Shown here: positions 13,101 to 21,383 of the stretch, in pieces | Layout: each line of letters begins with the position of its first letter | How positions within the stretch are numbered: position 1 is the first letter of the stretch | Origin: Methylobacterium gregans | Lineage (GTDB): Bacteria > Pseudomonadota > Alphaproteobacteria > Rhizobiales > Beijerinckiaceae | Direction of reading: 5' to 3' | DNA: 48,631 bases | Assembly: GCF_022179245.1 (NCBI RefSeq) | Contig: NZ_BPQM01000011.1 | Location: 1 to 48,631 of the forward strand | Position numbers and translations under genes: made by a program | The notes under the pieces: model-generated | The model's input: only the letters and a program-made list of their open reading frames with translations | Database searches by the model: none | What the model was told of the DNA's origin: nothing

Positions 13101-14631
13101 TGTCGGGGTCGAGGCTGCCGGCGAAATCGAGGGCGGCGCGGCCGCCGATCGCCCGCTGCAGGGCCGGGTCGGCGAGCGCCAACCCCTCCATCTTCGCGTC
13201 GACTGCCAGCGCGAAGCGCTGCGCGTCGGCGGGCTCGGCCCGGATGTTCGCCTCGATCCGGTCGAGCGCGCTGTCCTCAGCGCGCAGGCCCGCGGCGCGC
13301 AGCGTGCCGAGCACCTTGGGCCGGCTCAATGGGCCCTTGAGGCTGGCATCCAGCACCAGCGTGCGGATCTCGGCCCGCTCGGTCTTGGTGACGTCGCCCT
13401 CGGTGGGCACCGCGCGGGCCTGGAGCAGGAAATCGGCGTTGCGCGCGGCGTCCAGGGCGCCCCGGGCCTCCAGCCGCGCGGTGCGGGAGGCGAGTTCGAG
13501 CCGGTCGATCCGCAGCGCCCCGCTGTCGGCGAAGCCCAGCGCCCCGTCGAGCTTCGTCGTGCCGGCGAAGACCGCGGCGGCGGGGCCCGGCAGCAGGCCC
13601 TCGATCCGGGCCGCGAGATCGAGGGCGAGTCGCCGTTCCGCCCCGACCCGCGAGATCCGGGCGCCGCCCTTCGCGCCGATGCCCTCGCCCGCGTCGAAGG
13701 TCAGCCGGGCGTTCCAGGCGTCGAGCGTGCCGCGCCCGTCGAGATCGAGGGCGATCGGCGGCTCGCCCGGCACGTTGAGACCCTTGGAGAGCAGGCCGCC
13801 CGCGGGCTCGCTCAGCACGGTCTTCACCTCCAGCCGCTCGCCCTGCGGCACGAAGAGCAGCCGGGCCGCGAAGGTGCCGCCCGCGTCGAGCCGGTTGACG
13901 CTGACGTCGAGGTCGAGCCCCTCGGCCGGGTTGCCGAGCTTGACCTTGCCGCTCGCCGCGAGCCGGGCGTTCTGGCCCGCGACGGGCTCGGCCAGGACCA
14001 GTTCGCCCAGGCGGAAGCCCTTCACCTCGACCTTGACCGGCAGGTCCGGCAGCAGGGTGCCGTCGGGCTCCTCGGTCGGCGGGTGGGCGGCGGGGATCGG
14101 CCGGCGCAGCACCGCGATCCGGCCGATCTCCAGGCTGTCGACCTCCAATCGGCCCGACAGCAGGGCGAGGCGCCGCCAGACGATGCGGGCCCGGTCGAGC
14201 CGCAGCCAGACGCCGTCGCGGTCGCTGATCGCGACGTCGCGGATGGTGGCGTCGGAGGAGAGCGCCCCGTCGACCGCGCCGATGGCGACGCGCGAGGACG
14301 GGGTCGAGAGCGCCTTGGAGAGGAGCCCGCCGAGCACGGATTTCTCGCCCTCGTCGGCGGCGCGGGTTGCGGGCGCGGCGAGGGTGAAGACCAGAAGGCC
14401 CGCGAGGATGACCACCCACACCCGCCCTCCCCCCTCTGCGGGGGAGGGTGGCGCCCGAAGGGCGACGGGAGAGGGGAGCGACGGTGCAGGATTGCTCTCG
14501 GCATCGACGTTGCGCCCATGCCGGAAGCCGGCTTCCCCTCTCCCGACCCCTGCTGACACAGGGGCCGCCCTCCCCCGCAGAGGGGGGAGGGAGAGCTGCG
14601 CGTGCCGTCCGAAAATCCTCGAGAACACCAT
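10135..14631 (-). CDS. tamB: Translocation and assembly module protein TamB
   Basis: A 1498-aa inner-membrane-anchored, periplasm-spanning beta-taco protein that works with TamA, now also linked to anterograde phospholipid transport. A signal-anchor segment (about 71-92, VWVVILAGLLVFTLAAPA) is followed by more than 1000 residues of repetitive LDG/ARLGG beta structure and the C-terminal TamB (DUF490) domain (about 1200-1498, containing RGRGIDAELGGSLRITG and ending GVGAEWEW). The ATG overlaps the tamA stop as TGATG, so translation is coupled and this start is well supported. Odd: residues about 14-70 are encoded by a palindromic repeat lying between the start and the membrane anchor. Confidence 0.93.
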   Translation of the reverse strand: MVFSRIFGRHAQLSLPPLRGRAAPVSAGVGRGEAGFRHGRNVDAESNPAPSLPSPVALRAPPSPAEGGGRVWVVILAGLLVFTLAAPATRAADEGEKSVLGGLLSKALSTPSSRVAIGAVDGALSSDATIRDVAISDRDGVWLRLDRARIVWRRLALLSGRLEVDSLEIGRIAVLRRPIPAAHPPTEEPDGTLLPDLPVKVEVKGFRLGELVLAEPVAGQNARLAASGKVKLGNPAEGLDLDVSVNRLDAGGTFAARLLFVPQGERLEVKTVLSEPAGGLLSKGLNVPGEPPIALDLDGRGTLDAWNARLTFDAGEGIGAKGGARISRVGAERRLALDLAARIEGLLPGPAAAVFAGTTKLDGALGFADSGALRIDRLELASRTARLEARGALDAARNADFLLQARAVPTEGDVTKTERAEIRTLVLDASLKGPLSRPKVLGTLRAAGLRAEDSALDRIEANIRAEPADAQRFALAVDAKMEGLALADPALQRAIGGRAALDFAGSLDPDNVLTVARLALEAPTLTATYAGRIGRNTLSGTAEGRLGDVAAFSGLAGRRLAGSLAGTARLGGDPARKAVSAEVDLRAGDLALGEPVLDRLLGETPRFTGRLSTVYDGYGFDAVRLEGARMIARLEGRATARLADARTDIDLKDLAGLDARLGGRATLSGRLTGTLERPNIAAVIEAPEASALGRPVRALRADATVTDALGQADGTLKLGGSVGGKVLAGDLHLARAGADWQLDRLNLGLGSVNLAGQGRLAAESWLAEGNLALKAGDLDDLSALALTRLGGSLEADLALSRAGGRQDATLKARGDRVRAGEIGLARLDADMRGTDLRAAPRLDGRLEADRLIAAGESLDTVRLTATGGGQATDLVLAAKARGFDLDGAARLMPGPPLRLALARFSAARGADRLALAAPATLTFAEGAVAVDDLAVIAGTGRLTLAGRAGRDALDLKLGIRALPLALARIASPKLQVSGTLDGEADLSGTPERPRGRYSLSLARVVTPETRRAGLPPVEARAAGTISDGRIGIDGRVSAGRGAELTLGGSLPIDPDEALALTARGSLDAALANSLLSATGQRVGGRVALDARIGGTPAAPRAEGAATLSGGSFTDPLQGIRLTDIQGRAVGRGDTIVLERLTAATRNGGTLGVEGRVALEPARGFPGSLRITGRNAELVSSPLVTAVAGLDLSLSGPLAERPKITGRVDLASVEVSVPDRLPATVKPLPGTRRVNTTPEVRARLASRPQGRQLAAGKRGRAGAPFDAALDIQVEAPNRIFVRGRGIDAELGGSLRITGSSRDPGATGAFAMRRGRLQIIGQRLDFTRGRLTFGGELTRPDLDFLAETKATDITARIAVTGPANQPSFDISSDPTLPQDEVLSRLLFKKASGSLSPFQALQLAQAVSQLSGGAGGPDVFEAARKGLGLDSLDVSTGTSGGPAVGASRYLSDRLSVGVKAGAKPADTGAVINYDVTRRVKVQGEAGSDGRTSLGVGAEWEW
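14422..14592. repeat. Palindromic repeat element inside tamB
   Basis: Two GC-rich arms of about 55 nt (14423-14476 and 14533-14592) are imperfect inverted copies of each other, and each contains its own CCCTCCCCC...GGGGGAGGG palindrome plus a GGGAGAGGGG tail. The roughly 57-nt centre is unrelated. The whole unit is a multiple of three and has no in-frame stop, so it is translated as the Pro/Arg/Gly-rich residues 14-70 of TamB. It looks like a mobile intergenic-type repeat that has entered a coding region. Confidence 0.75.
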
Positions 14632-16616
14632 CAGAACGCCTGTCCCAGGCTGATGTAGAGGGCGGCCGGGGGCTCGCGGTATCCCTTGATCCGGTCGAGC
14701 GGGAAGGCGACGTCGACGCGGATCGGGCCGATGCCGGTATAGTAGCGCAGGCCCAGACCCACCGCCGTGCGGATGCGCTCGTCGAAGTCGGGCAGCGCGC
14801 CCGCGAAGGCCGTGCCGGCGTCGAAGAAGGGCACGATGCCGATCGTGTCCGTGACCTTGATGCGCGCCTCGACGGAGGCTTCCAGCAGGCTCTTGCCGCC
14901 GACCGGCAGGCCGAAGGGCCCGCGGGGGCCCAGCGTGCGGAAGGGGAAGCCGCGCACCGAGCCGCCGCCGCCCGCGAAGAAGCGAATATTGGCCGGGATC
15001 TCCTCCAGCGAGGCGCCGGAGATCGAGCCGAAGCCGAGGCGGCCGGCGAGCACGTAGCGGGCCTCCTCGTCGAGCGCCCAGTAGGTCGAGCCCTGCGCCT
15101 TCGCGACGAAGATCGCCGGGTCCGAGCCGAGGAAGCCCGCGTAGGGTGTAGCGGAGGCCGTGAGCCGCACGCCCCGGGTCGGGTCGAGCAGGCTGTCGGT
15201 CGAGTCGTAGGCGACCGAGGCGCCGAGGCCCACCAGCCGGTAATCGACCTTGCCGAGCGCGTCCTGCGAGCGGCCGGCCTGCCCCTCGACGTTCAGTTGC
15301 GCGAAGAAGGTATCGGAGAAGCGCTGGCGCAGGCCCACCGTGCCGCCGCCCGCATCGACCACGTAGCTCTGCTGCGCCTCGCGGCCCGCGAAGGCGCTCA
15401 TCACGAGGTCGGTGCGGCTGCCCCAGAGGGCGGGCTTCACAAAGGTTGCGCCGAGCCGCCCGCCGAGCCCGTTCGACTCGATGCCTGCGAGCTTGCGCTG
15501 GCGCGCGTAGAGGTCGTTGCCGAGATAGTAGAGGTCGGCGTCGATACGCAGCGTCTCGGCCCCGCCGAACAGGTTGCGGTTGGTGTAGGTCGCCCGCACG
15601 CCCGGCCCGTCGACCGTCGAGTAGCGGGCCGAGACGCCGATCAGGTTCTGCGGCCGCTCGGTGAGGTCCACGAAGATCGGCAGGTTGCCCTCGGCATCGA
15701 GCGCCTCCCCCTCGCGCACCCGCACGGAGCCCAGCGCCTCGACCTTCGCCAGCGCTTTCCGCATGTCGGCGAGGGCCTTCGGGGCGTAGGGATCGCCCGG
15801 CTCCGTGTAGATGAAGGAGCGGATCACGCCTGGGTCGACGCCCTCGGCGCCCCGCACCGCGACCGGCCCGAGCCCGGCCTTCGGCCCGGGATCGACCGTC
15901 AGGGTCACGTCCATGACACGGGCGGCGTCGTCCACCACGGGGTCGCGCGTCACCACCTTGGCGAAGGGGTGGCCGAGCCCGCGCAGGCGGTCGACCACGG
16001 CCGCCTCCCGGGCGAGCACGGCGGCCGAGCGGGCGGGGGTGTCGGGCTCGATCCGGGTCAGGCGCTCGGGGATCAGTTCGGGCGGCAGCGGCCGGCCGGC
16101 CCGGTCCAGCACCGCGACGCGGCGCAGGTGGTAGAGGGGCCCCGGATCGACCGCGATCTTCACCGGCACCAGGGCGCGGCCCCGGTCGGTCTCGGCCGAG
16201 CGGGCGGCCCGGTCCAGCGAGGCCTCGCCCGCGAGCGTCACGTCGCCGACCCGCACCGCGGCCCGGCCCGCGTAGTAGCCGTAGCCCTCCAGGACTTCCG
16301 GCAGCTTGCGCAGGTCCGCCTCGCCCCGGCGCGCCAGTCCCTCCCCGTCCGGGGGCGGCTCGCGGCGCAGCTTGTACAGGCTGGAGGCGTCCTGCAGGGC
16401 GGTGACGAGCGCGTCGTCGTCCGCGCCGCGCATCTTCACGTCGTAGGGGAGCGCCGTAGCGGAGGGCTGGAGCGGCTCCTCGCTCTCGCCGAACAGGCCG
16501 AACAGGTCGAAGGCGCCGGCCGGCGCCGGGCCGCCGAGCGCGAGCCCGGCCGCCAGGACCCAGGCGCCACCGAGCCCGCGGATCGCGGGCCGGCGGATCG
16601 CGGCCTGTGCACGCAT
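14631..16616 (-). CDS. tamA: Outer-membrane assembly protein TamA (BamA/Omp85 family)
   Basis: A 661-aa Omp85-family outer-membrane protein. It has a signal peptide (about 1-35, GGAWVLAAGLALGGPAPAGA), POTRA-like domains (about 60-330, e.g. ALRRVAVLD-type strands and VKIAVDPGPLYHLRRVAV), then a C-terminal 16-strand barrel (about 340-661) with the conserved VRGFPFRTLGPRG loop and GIGPIRVDVAFPLDR, ending in a phenylalanine (ISLGQAF), the usual C-terminal insertion signal. I chose ATG 16616 because the signal peptide begins there; the upstream open frame is compositional. Its stop overlaps the tamB start. Confidence 0.93.
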   Translation of the reverse strand: MRAQAAIRRPAIRGLGGAWVLAAGLALGGPAPAGAFDLFGLFGESEEPLQPSATALPYDVKMRGADDDALVTALQDASSLYKLRREPPPDGEGLARRGEADLRKLPEVLEGYGYYAGRAAVRVGDVTLAGEASLDRAARSAETDRGRALVPVKIAVDPGPLYHLRRVAVLDRAGRPLPPELIPERLTRIEPDTPARSAAVLAREAAVVDRLRGLGHPFAKVVTRDPVVDDAARVMDVTLTVDPGPKAGLGPVAVRGAEGVDPGVIRSFIYTEPGDPYAPKALADMRKALAKVEALGSVRVREGEALDAEGNLPIFVDLTERPQNLIGVSARYSTVDGPGVRATYTNRNLFGGAETLRIDADLYYLGNDLYARQRKLAGIESNGLGGRLGATFVKPALWGSRTDLVMSAFAGREAQQSYVVDAGGGTVGLRQRFSDTFFAQLNVEGQAGRSQDALGKVDYRLVGLGASVAYDSTDSLLDPTRGVRLTASATPYAGFLGSDPAIFVAKAQGSTYWALDEEARYVLAGRLGFGSISGASLEEIPANIRFFAGGGGSVRGFPFRTLGPRGPFGLPVGGKSLLEASVEARIKVTDTIGIVPFFDAGTAFAGALPDFDERIRTAVGLGLRYYTGIGPIRVDVAFPLDRIKGYREPPAALYISLGQAF

Positions 16617-17337
16617 CCTCACGCGCGGTCCGGCCGCGGGCTCGCAGCCGCCAGAGCGGTCGTCATGGTTGAAGCCCCCCGCTTCAGGTGCCGGCACGGC
16701 GCGGGCGCTCGGGGCGAGCGGCACCGCGGACGCGCCGCGACCGGGAGGCCGGCCGCGGGGGCTGGCGCCCGTCCGATCCGAGGCAGGCCCCCACCCGCGA
16801 GGGAAAGAGCCTAGCCGCGCGGGCCCGCCCCGGCAACCTCGGGTGCCCCTGGCACGCCGCCGCAGGCCGCGCTCGAGCCGGACGCGCCGCCCGCGTCCGA
16901 GGTCCCGGCAAGCCTCGTCCACAGGGCTGTCCACAAGCCTTCCGACGCGCGCCCGCGCGATAGAGGGATGGCTGGGCTGCGCCGGACGAGGCGGCGCAGC
17001 CTTGCGAGAGCGGGTACGACACCCTACCTCCAATACCATTCAAAGTGGCGGCCCGACGCGGTGAACGCCCGGGCCTCCATCGGCGCGTGCCTGAGGTATT
17101 TCGGCATCCGTCGCGAAAACTTTCGTCGGAAGGACGACAAATGTTACCGAGACGGGCTCCGCAGGGCCCGGCATCGGTTGCGCCGGACGGGCGCATGGGT
17201 CATTGGCAGTCCGTCCCACTTCGAGAACGGACCGAGCCTACGGCTCGCGGTCCGCGCCCACCGTCCAGCCCGACCCATCCGGTCCGGCGGGGCTGCGGGC
17301 CAGCACGAGCTATCGAACACCGATCGAGAAAGGCCAG
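16617..17337. other. Long intergenic region between tamA and the DUF6481 gene
   Basis: About 720 bp between divergent genes. It must carry the promoters of tamA (minus) and the DUF6481 gene (plus). The half nearest tamA is extremely GC-rich; from about 17030 it becomes more A/T-rich (around 17110-17150), the likeliest promoter or 5' leader of the plus-strand gene. Open frames here have no recognisable protein features. I see no RNA gene. Confidence 0.4.
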
Positions 17338-17718
17338 ATGAGCGCATTCGACTACAGGAACTTCGACGACCGCCGCCAGAACTCCGCCAATGCCAAGGCC
17401 GCCCTGCTGGCCAAGTTCAAGGCCCGGCCGCCGGCCGACGACCCTGAGGTCCGGGCCAAGGCCGAGGCCCGCGCCGCGGTGACCCGTGCCCGCGAGGAGC
17501 GCACCCGCGAGCGCGAGGCCGCCCGCGTCGCCGCCGAGCTGAAGGCCGCGGAGGAGAAGCGCGCCCGCGAGGAGGCTGAGCTCGCCGCCCAGATCGCCCG
17601 CGAGCAGGCGGAGGCCCAGGCCCTGCAGGAACGCAAGGCCGCCGAGCTTGCCGCCAAGAAGGAGGCGCGCGACGCCCGCTACGCCGCCCGCAAGGCCAAG
17701 GCGAAGGCGAAGCGCTGA
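17338..17718 (+). CDS. DUF6481 family coiled-coil protein
   Basis: A 126-aa, highly charged Ala/Arg/Glu/Lys-rich protein predicted to be one long helix or coiled coil from residue 45 to the end. The N-terminus MSAFDYRNFDDRRQNSANAK and the C-terminal KEARDARYAARKAKAKAK match the DUF6481 family as I know it, which is widespread in alphaproteobacteria and has no assigned function. Starts further upstream are open but not family-like; ATG 17338 follows a GAAAGG purine tract. It stands alone and is cytoplasmic, with no signal peptide. Confidence 0.8.
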   Translation: MSAFDYRNFDDRRQNSANAKAALLAKFKARPPADDPEVRAKAEARAAVTRAREERTREREAARVAAELKAAEEKRAREEAELAAQIAREQAEAQALQERKAAELAAKKEARDARYAARKAKAKAKR

Positions 17719-17903
17719 GACGGCACGGCCCGCTCGGGCCGCTGCCCCGGCTCCGGATCGACGATCCGTCAACGCCGTCCGCGCCTCCCGGGCACGGGCG
17801 GCGTTTCCGTGTCGGGACCCACGGATCCGCGGTGGAGGGCGCCCCTTGGCGCTCGGCCGGCGCGTTCCATCTCCCCGCCTCCCGACCCGCGCGGAGACGA
17901 GCG

Positions 17904-18194
17904 ATGCGCCGCCTGCCCTGTACGCTCCTGCTGCTGCTCGCCGCTGATCCGGCGGCGGCCCAGGCGCCACGCGATGCGGTTCCGGTCTGCGAGAGCCTCG
18001 TTGCCCTGCGCCAGCTCGCCGCGCGCGTGGGAGAGGACCGTGTGCGCGCCGCCGCCGCGGTCTCCAGCCAGCCCGGCTGTCGCCTCGTCCCGCGCGACGC
18101 GATCGGCGCGGTCGAGCACCGCGCGATGGTGGGTGGCGCGCCCTACGAGTGCCTCGCCCAGGCGACAGGCGGCTGCCTGTGGGTGATGCCCTGA
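17904..18194 (+). CDS. Small exported cysteine-containing protein
   Basis: A 96-aa product with a clear signal peptide (MRRLPCTLLLLLAADPAAAQA, cleavage near residue 20). The mature part has four cysteines (VCESL, GCRLV, ECLAQ, GCLWV) that could form two disulfides in the periplasm. A GGAGA site precedes the ATG at 17904. I do not recognise the family. The next small exported gene lies about 380 bp downstream on the same strand. Confidence 0.65.
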   Translation: MRRLPCTLLLLLAADPAAAQAPRDAVPVCESLVALRQLAARVGEDRVRAAAAVSSQPGCRLVPRDAIGAVEHRAMVGGAPYECLAQATGGCLWVMP

Positions 18195-18575
18195 GGTCCC
18201 GATCCGCGGCGCCCGTCCTGTTGGGGGGCTATCCGTCCCGGGGCCGCTCCAGGCCACGAAAGACAGGGTTTCCCAGCGGGTTGCAGGACTCCGCTGCGGC
18301 CGCTCGCGAGAGGCTGTTTCAAAGCATGGAAACACTCATTTTGCCAGAGTGTTGGTGTACAGGCTTGATGCGGCGCACGAGGCGGTGCGGCACCGGCCGA
18401 TCGCGGGGCGGTGGCGGGTCGCGGGCAGGCGGCTACCGATATCGCGCCGGCTCCGCTTCCTCCGCGGCCAGGACGCACTATTGTTCCGGGCGCCGGCCCG
18501 CATCGGGCCGCAATACCGGCCCCTCGTGGGCCGCAGGACCGGCCCCTCGTGGGCCGCAGGGAGGTGAACCGTACA
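18195..18575. other. Intergenic region with 23-bp tandem duplication
   Basis: About 380 bp without a convincing gene. It contains a less GC-rich stretch at 18310-18355 suited to a promoter, and ends in two exact 23-bp tandem copies (18515-18537 and 18538-18560) just before the ribosome-binding site of the next gene. Confidence 0.4.
18515..18560. repeat. Tandem duplication, 2 x 23 bp
   Basis: Two identical 23-bp units abut each other; each contains a GGCCC-CTCGT-GGGCC inverted repeat, so the leader RNA of the downstream gene could form two small adjacent hairpins. The second copy ends at the GGGAGG ribosome-binding site. Confidence 0.85.
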
Positions 18576-18806
18576 ATGGTCAGCACGCGCGCGATGATCG
18601 GGGCCTGTCTCGGGATGACGCTGGCGGCGCTCGCCGCGGACGGGGCGCGGGCGGAGCCGCCGATCCGCGGGCCGCAGGACGCGGCCTGCCGCAACGAGGC
18701 CCGCGGCCGTGTCTTCTCGGCGCCCAATCCGCGCGGCCTGGATCCCGAGGCCCTGGGGCGGCAGATCTACCACGCCTGCATGCGCCGGGCGAAGCACCGC
18801 CGCTAG
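18576..18806 (+). CDS. Small exported protein
   Basis: A 76-aa product with a signal peptide (MVSTRAMIGACLGMTLAALAADGARA, cleavage after residue 26) and a mature part of about 50 residues with two cysteines (AACRNE and HACMRR) and a basic end (RRAKHRR). A GGGAGGTG ribosome-binding site lies about 11 nt before the ATG. Family unknown. Length, signal peptide and ribosome-binding site make it a likely real gene. Confidence 0.6.
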   Translation: MVSTRAMIGACLGMTLAALAADGARAEPPIRGPQDAACRNEARGRVFSAPNPRGLDPEALGRQIYHACMRRAKHRR

Positions 18807-18918
18807 AGCCGTTCGGGTCGCGCGGCGCGGGGGCCTCCCGGTCCCCCCGTCCTTGCGCCGAACCGCGCGCCCCGTGCGGCGCGGAGTGCGCCAAGCCTCG
18901 CGGCGCGCGCCCGAGGGG

Positions 18919-19215
18919 TCAGGTCCGTGCGCGGCGCGCCTCGCCGAAGTCGATCAGGTTCGCGGCGCGCGGCAGGAAGGCCACGCCGAGGCAGTCCGCG
19001 CGCCGCCAGACGATCCGCACGCGGTGGCGCTCCCCGCGCCGCGGGATCACCAGATCGATCTCGTCGGGCAGCGGCACGGACCCGCTGAAATCGAGCCGGG
19101 CGCCCGCCGTGCCGAGATTGCGCACGTGGCAGGGCAGGGTCTGCTGGCCATGGTTGAAGGTGAGCGTGCCGCCCAGATAGGTCCGGTTCCGCCCGTGCCG
19201 CCGCCGCTCGTCCAT
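18919..19215 (-). CDS. PilZ domain protein
   Basis: A 98-aa single-domain protein with the layout of PilZ c-di-GMP receptors: an N-terminal Arg-rich motif (ERRRHGRNR) followed by a six-strand barrel (LGGTLTFNHGQQ, PDEIDLVIPRRGE, HRVRIVWRRADCLGVAF). The second binding motif, normally [D/N]xSxxG, is degenerate here (RNLGTAG, Ser replaced by Gly), so nucleotide binding is uncertain. ATG 19215 has a GGGGAGCAGG site; ATGs at 19242 and 19275 are also in frame. It is separate from glnII and reads in the same direction. Confidence 0.75.
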   Translation of the reverse strand: MDERRRHGRNRTYLGGTLTFNHGQQTLPCHVRNLGTAGARLDFSGSVPLPDEIDLVIPRRGERHRVRIVWRRADCLGVAFLPRAANLIDFGEARRART

Positions 19216-19368
19216 GTCCTGCTCCCCTGATCGATCGACCATCTTAGGTTTTGGCGGAGCTGGGAAGAAAGTCACGCTCCCCGGGGGTGTTTATGCTTGG
19301 TTAGGCTTAACCGGGAGCCCTCAGGTTGCGCTGTCCTGGCATCGCGAGGGTGCCTCGACAGACGAAGA

Positions 19369-19396
19369 GGCCGGCGACCCTCGCGGATCGCCGGCC
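19369..19396 (-). terminator. Hairpin downstream of glnII
   Basis: A 9-bp perfect stem (GGCCGGCGA / TCGCCGGCC) with a 10-nt loop lies 40 bp past the glnII stop; on the minus strand it is followed by TCTTCGTC. Probable terminator. Confidence 0.55.
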
Positions 19397-19436
19397 CCCT
19401 CTGGCACGGGTGCGGCGCCCGAAGGCACCGCGAAGA

Positions 19437-20474
19437 TCAGGCGGCGGCCGCGGCGGCGCCGGTCGGAACCTCGGAGATCGTCTTCAGCACCTGGCTGGCG
19501 ATCTGGTAGGGGTCGCCCATGGAGTTCGGGCGGCGATCCTCGAGATAGCCCTTGTAGTCGTTCTTCACGAAGGAGTGCGGCACGCGGACCGAGGCGCCGC
19601 GGTCGGCCACGCCGTAGGAGAACTTGTTCCAGGGCGCGGTCTCGTGCTTGCCGGTCAGGCGCTTGTCGTTGTCCGGGCCGTAGACGGCGATGTGGTCGTG
19701 CAGATTCTTCTCGAAGGCCGCCATAAGGGCCTCGAAATAGGCCTTGCCGCCGACCTCCCGCAGATGGGCGGTCGAGAAGTTGCAGTGCATGCCCGAGCCG
19801 TTCCAGTCGGTGTCGCCGAGCGGCTTGCAATGGTACTCGATGTCGATCTCGTAGGTCTCGCAGAGGCGCTGGAGCAGGTAGCGGGCCATCCACATCTCGT
19901 CGGCGGCCTTCTTGGAGCCCTTGCCGAAGATCTGGAACTCCCACTGGCCCTTGGCCACCTCGGCGTTGATGCCCTCGTGGTTGATGCCGGCGGCGAGGCA
20001 GAGGTCGAGATGCTCCTCGACGATCTTGCGCGCCACGGGGCCGACGTTCGAGGCGCCGACGCCGCAATAGTACGGGCCCTGCGGGGCCGGGTAGCCGCTC
20101 TCGGGGAAGCCGAGCGGGCGGCCGTTCTGGTAGAGGAAGTACTCCTGCTCGAAGCCGAACCACGCGCCTTCGTCGTCGAGGATGGTGGCGCGCTTGTTGG
20201 ACTCGTGCGGCGTGACGCCGTCCGGCATCATCACCTCGCAGAGCACCAGCACGCCGTTGGTGCGGGCCGGATCGGGGAAGTGGCGGATCGGCTTCAGCAT
20301 GCAGTCGGAGGAGCCGCCCTCGGCCTGCTTGGTCGAGGAGCCGTCGAAGCCCCACATCGGCAACTGCTCGAGGGTCGGGAACTCGGAGAATTCCTTGATC
20401 TGGGTCTTGCCGCGCAGGTTCGGGACCGGCGTGTAGCCATCGAGCCAGATATATTCGAGCTTGTACTTCGTCAT
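19437..20474 (-). CDS. glnII: Glutamine synthetase type II (eukaryotic-like, GSII)
   Basis: Makes glutamine from glutamate, ammonia and ATP in the cytoplasm. The 345-aa length is that of GSII, not the roughly 470-aa GSI. Signatures: N-terminal YIWLDGYTPVPNLRGKT, active-site FGFEQEYFLY, and the ammonium/ATP site GMHCNFSTAH, followed by NKFSYGVADRGASVRVP. The ATG at 20474 is the family start. GSII is typical of rhizobia, Bradyrhizobium and Methylobacterium beside GSI. Regulation by NtrC is known in relatives; I could not pick out a clear NtrC site. It ends in an Ala tail (TGAAAAAA). Confidence 0.97.
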   Translation of the reverse strand: MTKYKLEYIWLDGYTPVPNLRGKTQIKEFSEFPTLEQLPMWGFDGSSTKQAEGGSSDCMLKPIRHFPDPARTNGVLVLCEVMMPDGVTPHESNKRATILDDEGAWFGFEQEYFLYQNGRPLGFPESGYPAPQGPYYCGVGASNVGPVARKIVEEHLDLCLAAGINHEGINAEVAKGQWEFQIFGKGSKKAADEMWMARYLLQRLCETYEIDIEYHCKPLGDTDWNGSGMHCNFSTAHLREVGGKAYFEALMAAFEKNLHDHIAVYGPDNDKRLTGKHETAPWNKFSYGVADRGASVRVPHSFVKNDYKGYLEDRRPNSMGDPYQIASQVLKTISEVPTGAAAAAA

Positions 20475-20930
20475 CGTGATTCTCTCGTCAAAACCCTGAC
20501 AAAAGTCCTGGAGAACGCGGACCCTGCACGCCGGCCTCGCGCGCCAGCGACGGCTCGGCGCCCCTCTAGCACGGCCCGTGCCAAACCCTCCGGTCCGGGC
20601 GCGGACCGCGATGGACAAGGCGCCTCGGCGACGGAACCGCCCGGAACGCCGCGACTTGATATCGCCCGGGTGAGGCATCCTCTGCCCGATGCGGGTTAAT
20701 GCCTACCTTCTGGGCAGTGTCAGGGAAGCTTCAAAATCGCACACCGAAGAGGCAGCGTTCTTTGGAATCGTGAGCGATCAGGCGTCAGAGAATTTCGCAA
20801 GAGGCCTGGTGCGCAAATTGCCGGCAAATAGTGATTTATGGGGTGCAGAACGCGCAAAGAGTGGGCATCTTCGTATCGACAGCGCCGCCGATGCGTTGGA
20901 CCCTATCGCCGACAGGGAGCGCCGAGCCTC
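20475..20930. other. Intergenic region between glnII and DUF2735 gene
   Basis: About 455 bp between divergent genes holding the glnII promoter (minus) and that of the DUF2735 gene (plus). The stretch 20700-20850 is distinctly more A/T-rich than its surroundings, a likely promoter region. No convincing ORF or RNA. Confidence 0.4.
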
Positions 20931-21119
20931 ATGAACACGGATTTTCACCGCCCGACCACCGAGATCTACACCTTCCCGATCGGGGGCCGGGCCGGCCAGG
21001 CCGCTCGCGCGACGGCGCCTGTCCCGGCCCCGCAGGTCTGCGCCGCCGACAGCGGCGGGTACCACGAGGCCGCGATCCAGGAAGAGGCCGAGCGCAACCG
21101 TACCCCGCGGGGGCGGTAG
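20931..21119 (+). CDS. DUF2735 family protein
   Basis: A 62-aa protein. The N-terminal motif TEIYTFPIGGRAG and the later YHEAAIQEEAERN agree with DUF2735, a small alphaproteobacterial family of unknown function often found near glnII, as here. The ATG at 20931 follows CAGGGAGCG. Cytoplasmic, no membrane segment. The neighbourhood with glnII (divergent) and glsA hints at nitrogen or glutamine physiology, which is inference. Confidence 0.8.
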   Translation: MNTDFHRPTTEIYTFPIGGRAGQAARATAPVPAPQVCAADSGGYHEAAIQEEAERNRTPRGR

Positions 21120-21383
21120 GGGCGTACGGGACGCCGAGCTTGCGCTGCAGCTCCCGCCTGAGCGCTGTCGCTTCCCCGGGCGCCTGGCGCGCGAGCGGAA
21201 TGCGAGCGGGGATCCTGTGCAGGACGACGCGAAACGCCCGAACCCTGCAACGTTGCTGACGATCGAGCCGCTGCGCGGCACCTCTTTCGCCGGATCGCGG
21301 ATCACCGTCCGCTGATGCTCAGGCGTCCGGGAGAACGTCACGCTTCATGCTCGACGGATCGAGCGGTTCGACCCGATCCCGCC

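Noticed and set aside
12022..14556. Plus-strand open frame of 844 codons opposite tamB
   Set aside because: Shadow of tamB in a high-GC region; composition is Arg/Glu/Gly/Ala repeats and it has no start signal.
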